Below are positions 1 to 8,640 of a DNA stretch of 64,000 bases, piece by piece (within the stretch, counting starts at the first letter, position 1; every line of letters starts with the position of its first letter). The stretch is from Gracilariopsis chorda (taxonomy: Eukaryota > Rhodophyta > Florideophyceae > Gracilariales > Gracilariaceae). Below the pieces are notes generated by a model, which was not told where the DNA came from, did not search any database, and worked only from the letters and a program-made list of their open reading frames with translations. The stretch spans positions 186,001 through 250,000 of the forward strand of contig NBIV01000051.1 of the NCBI GenBank assembly GCA_003194525.1, given 5' to 3'. The position numbers were made by a program, and so were the translations under genes.

Positions 1-39
1 GTGGGGTCTGTAAGTAGTGGATGAGATTGTGTGTTAACG

Positions 40-612
40 TTATGAAGACATGCTTGTAGGCAAGAGTTGTTTTTGACTTGAGGGCGAGTTGGTAGTACCG
101 AGTATGTGGCGGTATGAATGAAAACGCGGCGTAAGCGGTTGTGACCCGTTGGTGGTTTGTATGAAGCTAAGACGGTTTTGAAGGATGAGTGGGTTGGCTA
201 GTATTTGGCGCAGATGGTTGGAGCGAACGAGCGGGTAATGTGCGGCACTGAGGTTGATAAAGTAGTGCCAATGAACGGGCTGTTTGAGCAGGAAAGCGAT
301 GGCATGTAGGGTGTTGAGGACGGTAGAGATGCCCATTATAACAAATACATTACGTGCGTAGTTTGGGGTACTCAAGAGACGAAGCACAGGTTGCACGGAG
401 GCGGGCGAGGTGCGATTGTCAATATGAATGGCGTAAACATTGTGCGGATGGCACAGGACGTGCAGAACGGAGGGCAAGAGCGGAATTGTTCGCTGATAGG
501 CGTGGATGAAGATGGCGATATTTGCAGAGCGCTGAGGACGGCGCTGATGGCGCTTGTAATAGAATAACAGCCGCTTAGCATTACGACCTGGCCTGAAAGT
601 ATGCTGGTCTTC
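40..612 (-). CDS. GT14 (core-2/I-branching type) glycosyltransferase, internal exon, partial
   Basis: The minus-strand frame is open from a stop at 613-615 down to TAA at 40-42. It matches the front half of the GT14 core-2/I-branching domain in order: IAIFIHAYQRT, then YAIHIDNR (the donor-side HxD-like motif), then a FINLSAAHYPL block that corresponds to the family's NLSGxDYPL, with His where Asp is usual. The family consists of type II Golgi membrane enzymes that transfer GlcNAc or xylose to glycans. The upstream limit CTCTCGCTAG|GAAG looks like a 3' splice site. The in-frame TAA may lie in an intron: a donor (GTACTACC, 98 downward) and an acceptor (CTTACAG, ending at 8) bracket it, so the catalytic C-terminus probably continues off the left edge. 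The alternative is a truncated gene. The family call is firm; the exon limits are inferred. Confidence 0.65.
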   Translation of the reverse strand, partial: EDQHTFRPGRNAKRLLFYYKRHQRRPQRSANIAIFIHAYQRTIPLLPSVLHVLCHPHNVYAIHIDNRTSPASVQPVLRLLSTPNYARNVFVIMGISTVLNTLHAIAFLLKQPVHWHYFINLSAAHYPLVRSNHLRQILANPLILQNRLSFIQTTNGSQPLTPRFHSYRHILGTTNSPSSQKQLLPTSMSS

Positions 613-863
613 CTAGCGAGAGAACGCTTCTTTCACATGAAGCGGTCTACACTACGTAGGAATTAGACTAGTGTGCCTGTAAAAGAGAGAGAGAGAGCAT
701 TACGACCATTCCATATGATTACATACGACCGTACAAGTAGTATAAGTACAGAGGTCACTGATGGAGTGACGCTCTGCTTTGTTCCAGTCATCGGCAATGT
801 GTCGATCCTGGTTCTGTCAAAGATGTTCAGTACCAGTTTGCATCAGCCTTCATTATATTACAG

Positions 864-979
864 CGCTGCGCACTGGAAAGAAGCAAGAGAAGAAGCAGAA
901 AGGCGGCGGAGATGAGCAGTTGGGGTTGGCGCTGTGCGCCGTTGTGGCGACGGACAAGTGCTGACGGGCGTGGGAGCAT
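864..979 (-). CDS. Probable first exon of the GT14 gene (type II membrane anchor)
   Basis: An ATG at 979-977 opens a short minus-strand frame. It encodes about 18 residues rich in Arg and Gln, then a hydrophobic run (LLISAAFLLLLLLLSS). This is the layout expected for the cytosolic tail and signal anchor of a Golgi type II glycosyltransferase such as the GT14 exon just downstream. A possible donor (GCT|GTAATA) follows the hydrophobic run, giving an intron of about 250 bases to the exon at 612. The frame match across the junction depends on which acceptor is used and was not settled. The exon is inferred from position and topology, not homology. Confidence 0.42.
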
Positions 980-1384
980 TGTGAGCGGCTGGTGAGCGGC
1001 TCGGCAGAACGTCGCGCTCACGCCGTGACGGCGCGCGCCTTTAAACGACAAGCGGCGCGCTGGCGGCACAATCGCGCCGCTCGCTGCGCGTGGCGCTGCA
1101 CGGCGCTCCGCTTTGTGGAAACGGCCAATGAGCGCTTGGCGAGCTCTCCGCGACGCCGCGCTCTTTACCTTCGCACGCGCTGCGCCGAGGCGCCTCTGCT
1201 ACGCACAGCGCAAGCAACTAACAAGCCGAACTGCTCTTCGTGTTTGAGCACGTCGCGCTCCTTCGCCCCCTTCCCGGCGCCCAACTTGTTGCGCAAACTA
1301 CTACACAGCGCCCTTCCTCGTGCCGTTCCGCCTCGCCATCTACAACGCGCACCCTCGAAAAAGAAGCAACAAGCAGCTACGTGT
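980..1384. other. Intergenic, GC-rich
   Basis: This lies between the presumed GT14 start and the protease stop codon. It is rich in GCGC. Open frames here are short, mutually overlapping and resemble no family, so I see no gene. It may hold the GT14 promoter. Confidence 0.4.
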
Positions 1385-2971
1385 CTACCCGTTGGAGACC
1401 TCGCCATTGTTCGCGCTTACCGCTTGCTCACTGTCGCCCGCTTGTGCCGCTCCACTCATCCCAACAGTGCGCCCACTTGGAGTGGCGCTTGCGCCGCCCC
1501 CCTTAGCCGCACTTGCACCATACAGCACAGACGTAGTGGTGCCACCCGCCGCACCACGCCCAACCCAAGTCCGTGAAGCCGCACCTCCATCCGCCAGCGA
1601 CGAGTAAGTGCGCGCCGTATTCGCCGGAACAGCAGGCGGTACGGAAGGGCTACAACCTCTTCGCCTCGCCCCCCACCAAGCCATGCTCACAATCGCAATC
1701 ACAACAGCAAGCGCTGCAACGCCCACCCCAGCCACAACCATGATGCTTTGCGTCTGTGTCAACGACCCAATCGTGAATCCCGAGCTGCCCTGTCCGGCCG
1801 CCGCCACGCTTCCCGCCGAAAACAGTGCTACCCCGCCACCCGACCGCGTGTACTCCGCCCCAACGGACGCCATCCACGCTTCGAACGAAGACAGCCGCGT
1901 ATACACACCCGGAAAGCCAGCCTTTGCGCATCCGATCCCAAACGAAACCACTCCAACCTGCACAACATTTCCGTTTTCATCAAACGTCGTTAGCGGACCA
2001 CCACTGTCACCTTGACAAGCGTCACACCCACCGGCGTCCAAACCAGCGCACAGTTGCACGTCCTCGCGCAGACGGCTCGCGAGAAGAATATCCGCCCGGC
2101 TATAGTCGCGTTTGCATTTAGTCATGGCTACAACTGGTACATCCACCAAACGTAACATGGGCCCGCCCGAAAACTGCTTCTGAATGGTCTGCCCATAGCC
2201 CGAAACCCGAGCATAAGCGCCCGGCGGAGGGAAAGAGCTGTTCATATTCACGTGCACGAAACGAGAAGAAGCGGGTGCTGGCGAGCTCAGTTGCACCAAC
2301 GCAATGTCATTAGGCGTGTCTGCCGAGTTGAAAGTGTTGTACGACGGGTGAATATAAACGGCGCGAATTCTATGAAGCACCCCGTTTGATACGCTTGAAC
2401 CGCCTATGGAAACGAGCATGGACGTTCGAATGTCACAGTGCGCAGCGGTTATGACCCATGTGGGAGATATGAGCGAGCCGGAGCATATGAATGCATTGCG
2501 GTCGATGAGAGCGGCCATGTGCGTGCGTGTGTCGTCGCCGGGAATGGATCCGCCGACGATTCGACGAGACGGACGATCACTGTTGGTGGGTAGGACGAGC
2601 GGGCATCGCCTGAGTTGGCGTTCAAGCGCTATTGTGACGTTTGCCAGGCATGTGGGACGTGCAAAATTGGAACGCACGACAAGCGCGAAACGACCTTTTG
2701 GCAGCGAGAAGGTGCGTGTGGAATAGTGTGCTTGTCGCGCTGTGAGAGAGGCGGATACGTTTAGTACGGAGAGATGGTTGACGAAGGGGAGTGTTTCGGG
2801 TGATGAGGATGAAGTGAGTTGGTTGAGGTGGTTTTCGCTGACGATTAAAAAGTCAAGAGAGTGAGGATGTTGCGCGAGATGAGACGGTAAGGATAACGAA
2901 AAACGGGCATGACGGGGAGCTCTTGCTTTACCCCATTTCTCGGAATCCAACAGATTCGCAAAACGGTGCAT
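1385..2971 (-). CDS. Trypsin-like serine protease (S1 family) with C-terminal membrane segment
   Basis: A chymotrypsin-fold endopeptidase. The zymogen cleavage site is RIVGG, followed by TAAHC (catalytic His), PNDIALVQL (catalytic Asp) and CQGDSGGP (catalytic Ser). An Asp six residues before the Ser predicts cleavage after Arg or Lys. The protease domain spans about 245 residues and is followed by a Ser/Gly linker, one transmembrane stretch (IMVVAGVGVAALAVVIAIV), a basic stop-transfer and a Ser/Ala/Gly-rich tail of about 80 residues. This suggests a surface or endomembrane protease. The frame is open to 2983, but the first ATG is at 2971. The about 135-residue region before IVGG has no visible signal peptide, and its first residues overlap a fossil of the neighbouring acetyltransferase, so the true start may be a separate exon. 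The domain call is secure; the N-terminus is not. Confidence 0.85.
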   Translation of the reverse strand: MHRFANLLDSEKWGKARAPRHARFSLSLPSHLAQHPHSLDFLIVSENHLNQLTSSSSPETLPFVNHLSVLNVSASLTARQAHYSTRTFSLPKGRFALVVRSNFARPTCLANVTIALERQLRRCPLVLPTNSDRPSRRIVGGSIPGDDTRTHMAALIDRNAFICSGSLISPTWVITAAHCDIRTSMLVSIGGSSVSNGVLHRIRAVYIHPSYNTFNSADTPNDIALVQLSSPAPASSRFVHVNMNSSFPPPGAYARVSGYGQTIQKQFSGGPMLRLVDVPVVAMTKCKRDYSRADILLASRLREDVQLCAGLDAGGCDACQGDSGGPLTTFDENGNVVQVGVVSFGIGCAKAGFPGVYTRLSSFEAWMASVGAEYTRSGGGVALFSAGSVAAAGQGSSGFTIGSLTQTQSIMVVAGVGVAALAVVIAIVSMAWWGARRRGCSPSVPPAVPANTARTYSSLADGGAASRTWVGRGAAGGTTTSVLYGASAAKGGGASATPSGRTVGMSGAAQAGDSEQAVSANNGEVSNG

Positions 2972-2976
2972 GCCAA
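2928..2976 (-). pseudogene. Fragment of a second GNAT/AANAT copy
   Basis: On the minus strand the bases encode WHAPFCESVGFREMG and then TAA. The intact acetyltransferase next door has LVPFYESVGFREMG at the matching place. About 30 of 33 nucleotides agree (2931-2972 against 3180-3222). This looks like the remnant of a tandem duplication, now read in another frame as the beginning of the protease ORF. Similarity outside this core is weak, so the extent is uncertain. Confidence 0.5.
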
Positions 2977-3112
2977 TGTACAAGAGTTCAACTCGAGCGC
3001 ATGTTGCACCGTCGCTTTTTCATAGCTCTTGACAGAATATGAGACAGTGTGGCCCGGAACTCAGCAAAACAAGTGCTCAATTGTAGTTAGCCATGTTCGG
3101 CGACATGCCAGC

Positions 3113-3664
3113 TTATTTGTGTCTCAAGATTCTTTCCATATCTATCCAGCGTTCTTTTCCATGCGCGATATCACTTTCGCCCATTTCTCGAAACCCAACA
3201 GATTCGTAAAACGGTACAAGGTAACGTTTTGAGATAAGCAGAATGCGGTTATACTGCGGCAGCTTTTCGACTTTGCTCATGTAAGCCTTCATCATCTCTG
3301 TCCCGTACCCTCTCCGTCGAAACTTTTTGTCGACCACTACGCTGTGGATGCAAACCACTTCTCCTGTTGAAGAGTGCTCTTTAAGCATTGATGCCGTCAT
3401 TCTCTCTGTGTTTTTGGATGTAGCAGTCGCGGAAACGAAACCCACAAGTTCACTTGTACCACTATCCACTGCAATTTGGCACAGGGGTTCAGCCACCGCC
3501 ATGCGATAATCCAATGTGGCCTTGGAAGCTGCTTCATCTGACGGATAGCTGTCCTTTTCCAAAGAATGCACTGCGGGGATATGACTCGCTTGCATTTTTC
3601 GCAATTCTAGTTCTATTCCATTGGGTCTCTCCTTGGTAAGCTCGGTGTTCTGAGCTGAATTCAT
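3113..3664 (-). CDS. GNAT acetyltransferase, arylalkylamine N-acetyltransferase (AANAT) type
   Basis: A complete 183-aa protein from ATG (3664) to TAA (3113). The acetyl-CoA-binding motif A reads VVVDKKFRRRGYGTEMM (R/Q-x-x-G-x-G/A class). Motif B (LVPFYESVGFREMG) and the ending HGKERWIDMERIL are typical of the non-vertebrate AANAT group, which acetylates serotonin, other arylalkylamines or polyamines. The N-terminal part (ELRKMQASHIPAVHSLEKDSYP) matches the family's entry strand and helix. The length is normal for a cytosolic single-domain enzyme, with no targeting peptide. The gene shares its strand with the protease, 140 bases away. Substrate cannot be read from sequence. Confidence 0.85.
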   Translation of the reverse strand: MNSAQNTELTKERPNGIELELRKMQASHIPAVHSLEKDSYPSDEAASKATLDYRMAVAEPLCQIAVDSGTSELVGFVSATATSKNTERMTASMLKEHSSTGEVVCIHSVVVDKKFRRRGYGTEMMKAYMSKVEKLPQYNRILLISKRYLVPFYESVGFREMGESDIAHGKERWIDMERILRHK

Positions 3665-5255
3665 TCTTCAAGTAGAGAGACTTGACACACTATCCCTGGT
3701 AATGGCCAGCGTCGAAGCATCACCCCTCATGACATTATCCAAAACAGGATCAGGATCTCAACCTGGAACTGCAATTTGAAACTGGAGCAAACGGTTACCA
3801 CGGCAAAAATATTTAGCCTTAGTAACCCTATATCCTTGTGTCCTTGCAGAACAGGTATATAATGTCATGTGATGTCGACGGAGCGAATTTCATCCGAAGT
3901 TCTGCTCTGGAGAGATGCCCCACTTCGTTTTTCATGCCTAGCCTAGCGAGAAATCACTTTAGTTATCCCGCCCACCCGCTTTCTGCTTTAGGCTTCTCCA
4001 CGTACCCACCCCAAAGCCTTTTTTCAAGTGCTATTGCATGAACACAGCAACGGTTTAGATAAGCTCTGCGTCGCAAAGCATAACACAAGTGTCTGGGGCC
4101 GTAAGTACGGATGCAGATTGCTCGAGTTGCATGAAAGCCAACACCCCGAATTCAGCGTAAAGAATGAAACCATTGGACGGGGATGCAGTTTCAGCCTAGG
4201 GAACAACGGCATGTTGATGATTTGTATCTTCTCTGAAAAGTTTGAGAAGTTTACTGTTTTATTCGAGAGGAGCGGTCTTCATGTCCATTCCGATTAACAC
4301 CTTTCCACAAAGGTATTGGCGGGGTCTTGAGGCAAAGTGCAGAATGGATGAGTGAAATGAAACCCCACTGATGTATCAACCTCAGTCAAGTGCCGCTCCT
4401 AAATAGATGGCGAGAGGTACACCGGGCTCGAAATTTGCACATGAGCCTCCCTGATGCGTTGTGGTGAATATCAGAAGTCATTGAACTTCTGGGCAGGTAG
4501 AACATTGGCTGATGTGTTGATAAGTTCTCTTCCCCAGTCCCTAACATTTTCTGCGAATAAGCTGTGCCAAACTAAGCAGAAATAATCACCAGATTAATCT
4601 GGTGTCAGAAGGGGAGACGGTTGAAATACGTATTATTATACAACTTGTGTTGTTCTTATGCGCCTCATTCTAGTTGAAAAGTATCCACTACGTACTAACA
4701 GGGCGAACCGTGGATTGCTGACAGTAGCCACAGGAGAACGGAAAGCTGAGATTCCTGTCATCTGATTTCGCACGGGTATAATAATCTGAATCGGTAGCAA
4801 AGGCTGAAGTTTCTTCCGCCACACGATCCACGCAGTGCTCTGTGAAGCAATTCAAAGATTCTGGCCCAGATAGTTCAAGTACCGTCGTACATCAGGATCG
4901 TAATGGCATCCTTACGAATGTGATGTGAATTTGCATTGGCGGCCACGCATGTACGAGAACGCGCTTTCCATACTTGTTGTTTGGCACAACGGTGCAGAAC
5001 TAGTGAAATCAGTCTGTTCTTGCTGGAAGATTGCGTGCGCTCAGTATGAGGGCATAGCAGTCTTCTCTGAAGGTGTCAAAAACATTCATGAAGCTCTGTT
5101 TCCGCATCGTGATCGCTGGTGTCGGAAACTTGTAACAAAGTGTACCGGCAATGAACTTGCATGACGGATAGAGCTTTCCACAAAACTGAGTCACTTGTAG
5201 AGTGGCACGCGGCGGTAGACTGATCGGCAGACAGAGATGCTAGCGAGAAAGTGGG
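3665..5255. other. Intergenic stretch without a recognised gene
   Basis: About 1.6 kb with only short ORFs (up to 89 aa, for example 4028-4297 on plus) that match nothing I recognise. It contains one perfect 18-bp palindrome (listed separately). I see no gene. Confidence 0.5.
4587..4604. repeat. Perfect 18-bp palindrome
   Basis: CACCAGATTAATCTGGTG reads the same on both strands with no spacer. It lies in intergenic DNA between the acetyltransferase and the 272-aa ORF. It could be a dimeric protein-binding site; no function is shown. Confidence 0.9.
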
Positions 5256-6074
5256 CTAGAACCAAAGGATGAACAAGTACGCATCGCTTATAGTGGTGGT
5301 TGCCACTATTGAGTGCGCTAGTTTCGGAGGAACCAAGAATATATCACCGTTTCGCATATCGATGAGAGGGGCTCCACCCGCTCTCTCTGAGCGTAATCTG
5401 AGTCCGTTTTCGAAGCTAGTGTGCGGATGCTGAACGCATATTACTATGGCTCCCCAGAACGGGAACTTCTCTCTTATTGGCGAGATATTGCATGACGCAT
5501 TGGGAGCAATATGCAATACGAAAGCACGTATTGGTTGGTCACTCTTGGTAGTCTTATCGAACCACGCGCCCAAGGCGACGGATTCCCTGGCGGACCACTG
5601 ATCCTTATCCAGCAACTCACGATTCGCACTTTCATATTCATACACGGCTTGGTGCAAGGCATGATGTCCAATCTGCGCGGCCTCCTTGACTGTCGGCAAG
5701 TACGGTCTAGAACAAAGCTTATACGGGATATCGACCACTTTGCTCTTCGGGTCATGCGAACCCATGCTTTCTGGTACAACCGGTAGAAGCACCCTAGCCT
5801 CATTCAACAAGTGATGATGCAAATGCTTGCTGAGCAGCTTCTTCCGCACGTGTGGCCTGAAACCCGCGGGGTTGAAACCCAGGTGGCGTGAATTATTGAT
5901 GAATGAATACGCCTGCGCGGGCGTTCGTGGCGAACCGTGCACAATTTCGTTTATAACATGTGGTTCGATTTTCTTGACTCGACAACTCTTGCGCCATCGC
6001 TTCACCTCCTCATGACGTAGTCGGATTTTCTGTGTGATAGAAAGTCGCGTAAGTGTCCTTCCCCTTCTGGTCAT
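5256..6074 (-). CDS. Hypothetical 272-aa protein, possible double-stranded beta-helix C-terminus
   Basis: An intact frame from ATG (6074) to the stop at 5256. I do not recognise the protein. The N-terminal 40 residues are very basic (RRGRTLTRL, KRWRKSCRVKK). The C-terminus (LRLRSERAGGAPLIDMRNGD, then IFLVPPKLAHSI and a hydrophobic strand) resembles the distal part of a cupin or 2-oxoglutarate dioxygenase barrel, where a His follows a Gly-Asp-hydrophobic strand; the upstream metal-binding pair is not obvious. It could be a host orphan or a relic of a mobile element. Length and lack of breaks favour a real gene, but there is no second line of evidence. Confidence 0.42.
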   Translation of the reverse strand: MTRRGRTLTRLSITQKIRLRHEEVKRWRKSCRVKKIEPHVINEIVHGSPRTPAQAYSFINNSRHLGFNPAGFRPHVRKKLLSKHLHHHLLNEARVLLPVVPESMGSHDPKSKVVDIPYKLCSRPYLPTVKEAAQIGHHALHQAVYEYESANRELLDKDQWSARESVALGAWFDKTTKSDQPIRAFVLHIAPNASCNISPIREKFPFWGAIVICVQHPHTSFENGLRLRSERAGGAPLIDMRNGDIFLVPPKLAHSIVATTTISDAYLFILWF

Positions 6075-6867
6075 GCTTTCAAACGGATAGTAGCGGCGAA
6101 GGCCGAATCACGAAAGGATTAGGCCTATATACATGCAAGGTTTTGTTGGGAAGAGGGAGCTACAACACAAACGACGATATCCAAGAAGAGGTTTTTGCAA
6201 GTACAGGTACGAGTTTTTTCGGCGAACGAATGCGGGTTGCGGGGCACGAGAAGGGGCAAAATTGGTCCCAAGCCGCAGGAGAGGTGCCAATTTCCCCTTC
6301 GAGTGCCCCGTAAGTGAACGAGTTCTTCGATATAACGTGCTTATCGCAGTGTTACCCGACGTGTAGCCAATCAACCGCAAGGCCGGAATGCTTGAGAAAT
6401 AAACAAAAAATAACATCGAAATCAAGGGACCGATATCGATCGTTGTCATCACCGATGGTGTGACACAATCATGGACCGTTGAGCTATTCTCTCCGGTTTG
6501 GTGCGATAGAAATGATGACAAGGGTAAAAGGTTAGCCTCCTAAAGAGTTATGCTCGGCTATTGACAAGAAAAGCCACCTACTCCAGGAAGATAGGGGCAC
6601 GTGCAAACGCAGAGGGACCGCACATTCCTAGGCGTTGGTGGTGCAGTCCTGACGTGCTGTGTGAGAACTATAATAACAGCATATAACTACGGGCAGCATG
6701 CAAGTTTGTTTCAAGGCTTTAATTAAGCAAAAACATACCCGTTATACGGATGACGATAACCGAAAACAGATTAGGATCAATGGGTCATCTCAGACCCAAG
6801 CTCCGCCACTTTTTGTTCTGATATCACGAGCGAAGCTTTCTTCAAACACCATCCGAATTATGCTGAG
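6075..6867. other. Intergenic stretch between divergent genes
   Basis: About 790 bases between the 272-aa ORF (minus) and the SufE-MnmA gene (plus). The 137-aa minus ORF at 6108-6521 has no family features. Presumably this holds both promoters; no clear motif was seen. Confidence 0.45.
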
Positions 6868-8640
6868 ATGTCGTCTGTGTCTTTGTTCGTGCCTTCTGCA
6901 GCGCTTCAGCGTCCATCATGGTGCGAAAGATTTGTTGGAAAATCAAGAATCAATCGGCAATGCCAGAGGCGGCCAAGAAGCAGGAACGCTTGTTCATGCC
7001 TGCTTCCAGGTGGGCTGGAAGCACTGACAAAGCAACTACAACAAGAGCCAGATGTTGCGTCCCGCTATGTCAGATTGGCTGCAATCGGTGACCAGATGAA
7101 GAGCATGCGTGAAGAATCGCTTTCCCCTTCTAGCAGAGTACCAGGATGCACGTCAGTCACTCATCTTATTGTCAAACTGAATCAAGATAATTGCATAGAA
7201 ATTGAAGGTTACTCAGATGCACGCATTTCTCGTGGCTTGCTCGCTTTATTCGTCATAGGGCTGCATCGATGCTCAACCGAGGATGCACTCAAGGTGGACG
7301 CAAGTGAACTTCTTGCAGCTACAGCTCTCCCCGAGACGATTGGTTCATCACGAATAACTGGTCTGGCTAGTATCCTACGAGAGCTTCAGAAAAGAGTTAG
7401 GGCTCTGGAATCAAGTAAGACAACTCTTTTAGGCTGCAATGACCAGGATTTAGCAGGCAGATGGAGCGATCGACAAGGTGAAGATGTAGCGGTGCTACTC
7501 TCAGGAGGTGTTGATAGCTCAGTGGCGATGCGTCTTATCATGGAGAGTGGAGCTAGGCCTCACCCTTTTTACATAAAGATCTGGTTAGACGATGAAATGG
7601 CCCACATGGGCGAGTGCCCTTGGGAAGAGGATATAGAGTATGCTAGCGCCGTCTGTCGACAAGCTGGTGTGAAACTTCAAGATGTTCCTTTTCAGCGTGC
7701 GTATTGGGATGAGGTTGTATCATACACTGTGGAGGAAGCTCGGCGAGGACGAACTCCGAATCCAGATATAATGTGTAATTCAAGGATAAAGTTTGGAGCG
7801 TTCTATAACCGCATTGGAAAGCATTTTGACAGAATTGTGACTGGTCATTATGCGCAAGCCATAAGAGATCTGAACGGAAGAGTAGAACTGAGAACATCCC
7901 CTGATGTAATGAAGGACCAGACGTATTTCTTAGCACATCTAAAACAGGAACAGCTCAAAACCGTCTGCTTTCCGGTTGGAAGATACACAAAGGAGAAGGT
8001 GAGACAGTTTGCTCAGCATTATGACCTTCCAAATCAAAACCGTCGCGACTCACAGGGGATTTGCTTCTTGGGAAAACTTAAATTTGATGAGTTTCTAGGT
8101 CACCATCTTGGGTACAGAAAAGGATCACTTGTGGAATTCGAAACCGGAAAGGAACTTGGATATCATAACGGGTTTTGGTTCTTCACATTAGGACAAAGAA
8201 GGGGCGTGGGTCTTTCAGGGGGACCATGGTACGTTGTTGCAAAGGACGTGTCGCAGAACGTCGTCTACGTAAGCAAAGATTATAACGGTGTGTCAAAGGA
8301 ACGCAATCGTTTTGAGTTTGATAAGGCCCTGTGGATTTCAGGGAGATGGCCTCCTGGGCTGCAAGCAAGTGGCGACAACTTGAAATTGAGGGTGAAAACA
8401 AGGCATGGGCCATCATTTCACAATGCTATTGTCACAAGACTAGATGATGAGAGAGGACTTGTTGAACTCGAGGAAAGGGATAAGGGACTTGCTGCGGGTC
8501 AGTTTTCAGCGTTCTATGATTACGAAGGGAGATGCCTTGGATCTGGTACAATATCATGTGACATATCAATACTAGACTTGCCGAGAGAGATCCAAAGACT
8601 CACATCTGATTCTGTGAGGCTACAGGCTCACGTTTGTTAA
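6868..8640 (+). CDS. SufE-MnmA fusion: sulfur acceptor plus tRNA 2-thiouridylase
   Basis: A 590-aa protein from ATG 6868 to TAA 8640. Residues 1-50 are rich in Ser, Arg and Ala and acid-poor, like an organelle transit peptide. Residues about 52-185 are a SufE domain: the acceptor Cys94 lies in VPGCTSV, followed by EGYSDARISRGLLALF and the GSSRITGL motif. From about 205 the protein is MnmA/TrmU: PP-loop LLSGGVDSS (212-218), NPDIMCNSRIKF with the nucleophile Cys303, KDQTYFLAHL, and DSQGICFLG with Cys399 as the second catalytic Cys, then the C-terminal TLGQRRGVGL and beta-barrel domains. MnmA makes 2-thiouridine at wobble position 34 using ATP and persulfide sulfur. SufE takes sulfur from the desulfurase SufS. 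The fusion would pass sulfur within one polypeptide. SufE suggests a plastid location; mitochondrion is the alternative. All catalytic residues are present. Confidence 0.93.
   Translation: MSSVSLFVPSAALQRPSWCERFVGKSRINRQCQRRPRSRNACSCLLPGGLEALTKQLQQEPDVASRYVRLAAIGDQMKSMREESLSPSSRVPGCTSVTHLIVKLNQDNCIEIEGYSDARISRGLLALFVIGLHRCSTEDALKVDASELLAATALPETIGSSRITGLASILRELQKRVRALESSKTTLLGCNDQDLAGRWSDRQGEDVAVLLSGGVDSSVAMRLIMESGARPHPFYIKIWLDDEMAHMGECPWEEDIEYASAVCRQAGVKLQDVPFQRAYWDEVVSYTVEEARRGRTPNPDIMCNSRIKFGAFYNRIGKHFDRIVTGHYAQAIRDLNGRVELRTSPDVMKDQTYFLAHLKQEQLKTVCFPVGRYTKEKVRQFAQHYDLPNQNRRDSQGICFLGKLKFDEFLGHHLGYRKGSLVEFETGKELGYHNGFWFFTLGQRRGVGLSGGPWYVVAKDVSQNVVYVSKDYNGVSKERNRFEFDKALWISGRWPPGLQASGDNLKLRVKTRHGPSFHNAIVTRLDDERGLVELEERDKGLAAGQFSAFYDYEGRCLGSGTISCDISILDLPREIQRLTSDSVRLQAHVC

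Noticed and set aside
992-1576. 194-aa plus-strand ORF
   Set aside because: It overlaps the end of the serine protease on the opposite strand, is dominated by Arg/Ala from GC-rich sequence and has no family features: a shadow frame.
6108-6521. 137-aa minus ORF
   Set aside because: No recognisable domain, poor start context and location in the intergenic space upstream of two divergent genes.
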